From: Gudongella sp049310905 | GTDB lineage: Bacteria > Bacillota > Clostridia > Tissierellales > Tissierellaceae | Length of the DNA: 64,000 nt | Reading direction: 5' to 3' | NCBI RefSeq assembly: GCF_049310905.1 | Contig: NZ_JBMEMN010000010.1 | Location: forward strand, 1-64,000 | In this document: positions 62,376 to 64,000 of the stretch, in pieces | Numbering within the stretch: position 1 is the first letter of the stretch | How the letters are laid out: each line of letters opens with the position of its first letter | Notes under the pieces: generated by a model | The model's input: the letters and a program-made list of their open reading frames with translations, nothing else | What the model was told of the DNA's origin: nothing | Databases searched by the model: none | Made by a program: the position numbers and the translations under genes

Positions 62376-63539
62376 TCATATTTGGAGTAGATAGTCCACA
62401 ACTTCAGGAACTCTTCTTTCCTTTACATATACTCTGGGGAGTCTTTTCGTAAGCATGCACAGAACCGATGCCGGTATCTGGCCAATCTCTTGAGCAACAT
62501 CTTCTATGGTTATTTCAGAACCAGCCTGTACTCCCATCAAGACTACCTCATCTCCTCGTTCTACTTCAAGTCCAGTCACATCTATCATCATCTGATCCAT
62601 GCAGATTTTTCCTATTATGGGCACCCTTTTACCCTGTACAAGTACATGCCCCTTATTGCTAAGCTCTCTGCTCCAACCATCTGCATATCCCACAGGAATC
62701 GTTGCAACCTGGATTTCAGACTCCGCTTCGTAGGTAAGCCCATAGCTTACTTTTTCTCCCTTTTGAAGATACTTGACATGTGATACCTGGGCTTTTAGAC
62801 TTATGCAAGGCTTAAGTGGCAGCGTTTCCCTTTTTGCATCAGGATATGGATATATTCCATAGAGTATTATTCCAGCTCTTACCATATCGAGCCCAAAGTT
62901 TGGGAAGTTCATAATGGCAGCACTGTTGCTTACGTGCTTTAGTGGTATGTTTATATCCTTCTCATATAGCATTTTGCAGAATGCCCTGAACTTCTTCATT
63001 GATTCTCTCGTGTAATCATGGTCATCATCAGCTACAGGGAAATGTGTAAACATACCCTCAATAATTAGATTGTCCATCTTGCTGATTCTTTCGATAATCT
63101 CCAAGGATGTTTCATCAGGATTAAAACCCAATCTGTTCATTCCAGTTTCAATTTTTACATGAATCACTGCATCCTTGTCCATTTCTTTTGATACTTTTGC
63201 AAAGTAATCAGCCTGCTCCTCTAGATAAACCGTCAGTCTTACACCCTTTTCTATTGCAGTTTCAGCAAGGTATTCGGGTGTATAGCCCATTACCAGAACC
63301 TGCGCGTGAGGTGAGTGATTCTTTATGTGGATTGCTTCGGACAGATGTGCCACACCAAACCTTTTAACTCCAAGATCCAAAAGCTCCCTTACAATTGCCG
63401 CAGCTCCAAGTCCATAGGCATCCGCTTTAACGACTGCCATTATATCTGCACTGTCCCTTACAAGCTTTCTAATTTCCATGTAATTGAACTCAAGATTATC
63501 TAGATCAATCTCCAGCCATGCAGGTCTTGTTAAATCCAT
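62376..63539 (-). CDS. alr: Alanine racemase
   Basis: PLP enzyme that makes D-alanine for peptidoglycan. The 387 residues have the PLP lysine in MAVVKADAYGLGA (Lys38), HIKIETGMNRLGF, HVSNSAAIMNF, RAGIILYGIYP, the catalytic Tyr region KVSYGLTYEAES, and IGKICMDQMMIDV. AAGGAGA precedes the start, three bases after the stop of the upstream gene. The gene lies between a DNA-repair-type gene and ung. Confidence 0.95.
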   Translation of the reverse strand: MDLTRPAWLEIDLDNLEFNYMEIRKLVRDSADIMAVVKADAYGLGAAAIVRELLDLGVKRFGVAHLSEAIHIKNHSPHAQVLVMGYTPEYLAETAIEKGVRLTVYLEEQADYFAKVSKEMDKDAVIHVKIETGMNRLGFNPDETSLEIIERISKMDNLIIEGMFTHFPVADDDHDYTRESMKKFRAFCKMLYEKDINIPLKHVSNSAAIMNFPNFGLDMVRAGIILYGIYPYPDAKRETLPLKPCISLKAQVSHVKYLQKGEKVSYGLTYEAESEIQVATIPVGYADGWSRELSNKGHVLVQGKRVPIIGKICMDQMMIDVTGLEVERGDEVVLMGVQAGSEITIEDVAQEIGQIPASVLCMLTKRLPRVYVKERRVPEVVDYLLQI

Positions 63540-63542
63540 AAT

Positions 63543-64000
63543 CTAGTCTCCTTTCTCAATAAGATTCTTCCAGTATCTCACAGGCATATATGACTTTTTT
63601 TGCCTGATATTTCTTCTGCTTTTTATAGTTGCACTCTTGTAGTACTCTCTCCACATATCCTGGTAGCTTTCCTCGTCCTCGTTCAGAACAATTCCCGCAG
63701 GCTTCTCAATTTGTCTTATTGTCCATTCTCTGGTATCGTAAAACACAGCTGTACCTCTGCTTATGTCGTGAATAATCCACCTCTCTGACGGAATCCTTGA
63801 AACAAAATGTGGTGCCATAAGAGCTATGATATTGTGGTCGGGCTCAATCTGACAATAAAATATGCCATTCTGAAGCTGTTTAAATCTTGCAAGACCTAAG
63901 AATCTGTGGACTTCAATCCTTACCTTGTGATAAAGCTCCTCTAGGTCTCTTACATCAGGATTTGTCTGATAATCGTCAATTTTTGCACCGATTTTAAATC
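63543..64000 (-). CDS. TIGR03915/DUF4130 putative DNA repair protein, 5' end beyond window
   Basis: The open frame continues past the last base; at least 151 residues are visible. It reads EELYHKVRIEVHRFLGLARFKQLQNGIFYCQIEPDHNIIALMAPHF, then WIIHDISRGTAVFYDTREW and ends RRNIRQKKSYMPVRYWKNLIEKGD. These match the TIGR03915 family, whose gene often sits beside a radical SAM partner. The ATG at 63818 is internal to the family domain, so it is not the true start. Function is inferred from the family only. Confidence 0.85.
   Translation of the reverse strand, partial: FKIGAKIDDYQTNPDVRDLEELYHKVRIEVHRFLGLARFKQLQNGIFYCQIEPDHNIIALMAPHFVSRIPSERWIIHDISRGTAVFYDTREWTIRQIEKPAGIVLNEDEESYQDMWREYYKSATIKSRRNIRQKKSYMPVRYWKNLIEKGD

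Noticed and set aside
1..64000. CRISPR arrays, tRNA or rRNA genes
   Set aside because: No regularly spaced repeats and no recognisable tRNA or rRNA sequence were found on either strand.

Overview
The window comes from an anaerobic, low-GC Gram-positive bacterium, most likely a clostridium. I infer this from the codon usage, the strong AGGAGG-type ribosome sites, the ECF transporter component, BioY with bifunctional BirA, DUF2680, a flavodiiron protein, and a selenocysteine/tungsten-type formate dehydrogenase. I cannot assign a genus. No rRNA, tRNA or CRISPR was seen. Most genes lie on the minus strand, in short operons that usually end in clear rho-independent hairpins.

Layout. 1-2.0 kb is a mobile patch: an IS110-family recombinase with long non-coding flanks, next to the 5' end of a group IIC intron that sits directly behind the speE terminator. 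2-17.9 kb holds polyamine genes (speD-speE), a secreted DUF2680 protein with a two-component system, an ECF S component, CorA, a MATE exporter, an AraC regulator with a GH39-like tail, a TIM-barrel protein, a large lipoprotein, and a GntR-controlled ABC transporter operon with its palindromic operator. 18-33.5 kb holds bioY (with a BirA box) facing birA, then fni, an LCP protein, a DJ-1 protein, hemerythrin/PAS and flavodiiron proteins, a divergent glycerate kinase homologue, and an FNR-like regulator with a metal P-type ATPase and a separate HMA chaperone. 33.5-41 kb holds a DEAD-box helicase, arginase with a decayed second copy of its 3' end, an ABC-F protein, MsrB, and two tandem GNAT-like paralogues.

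41-61.6 kb is the core of the window: a molybdenum/tungsten-formate module. A minus-strand run encodes NuoE-like and NuoF-like diaphorase subunits, a 37-codon ORF, a selenocysteine formate dehydrogenase read through an in-frame UGA with a bSECIS hairpin, a ferritin-like protein, MogA, MobA and FdhD. A Moco/Tuco-type riboswitch with its terminator follows, then MoeA, MoeA fused to a binding-protein domain, MoaA and a MoaC-MOSC fusion. Further on come a Mop molbindin, a ModE-type HTH fused to a TupA-like oxyanion-binding domain, a second riboswitch of the same family, and tupABC. Together these genes import oxyanion, build the pterin cofactor, sulfurate it and load it into an NAD-linked, possibly electron-bifurcating, formate dehydrogenase. 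Free cofactor is probably sensed by RNA and free oxyanion by the HTH-TupA fusion. Between the two halves lie a small bis-heme membrane protein next to a ZIP transporter, a glutamine-amidotransferase-like hydrolase and an alpha/beta hydrolase.

61.7-64 kb holds ung, alr and the 3' part of a TIGR03915/DUF4130 gene cut by the window edge.
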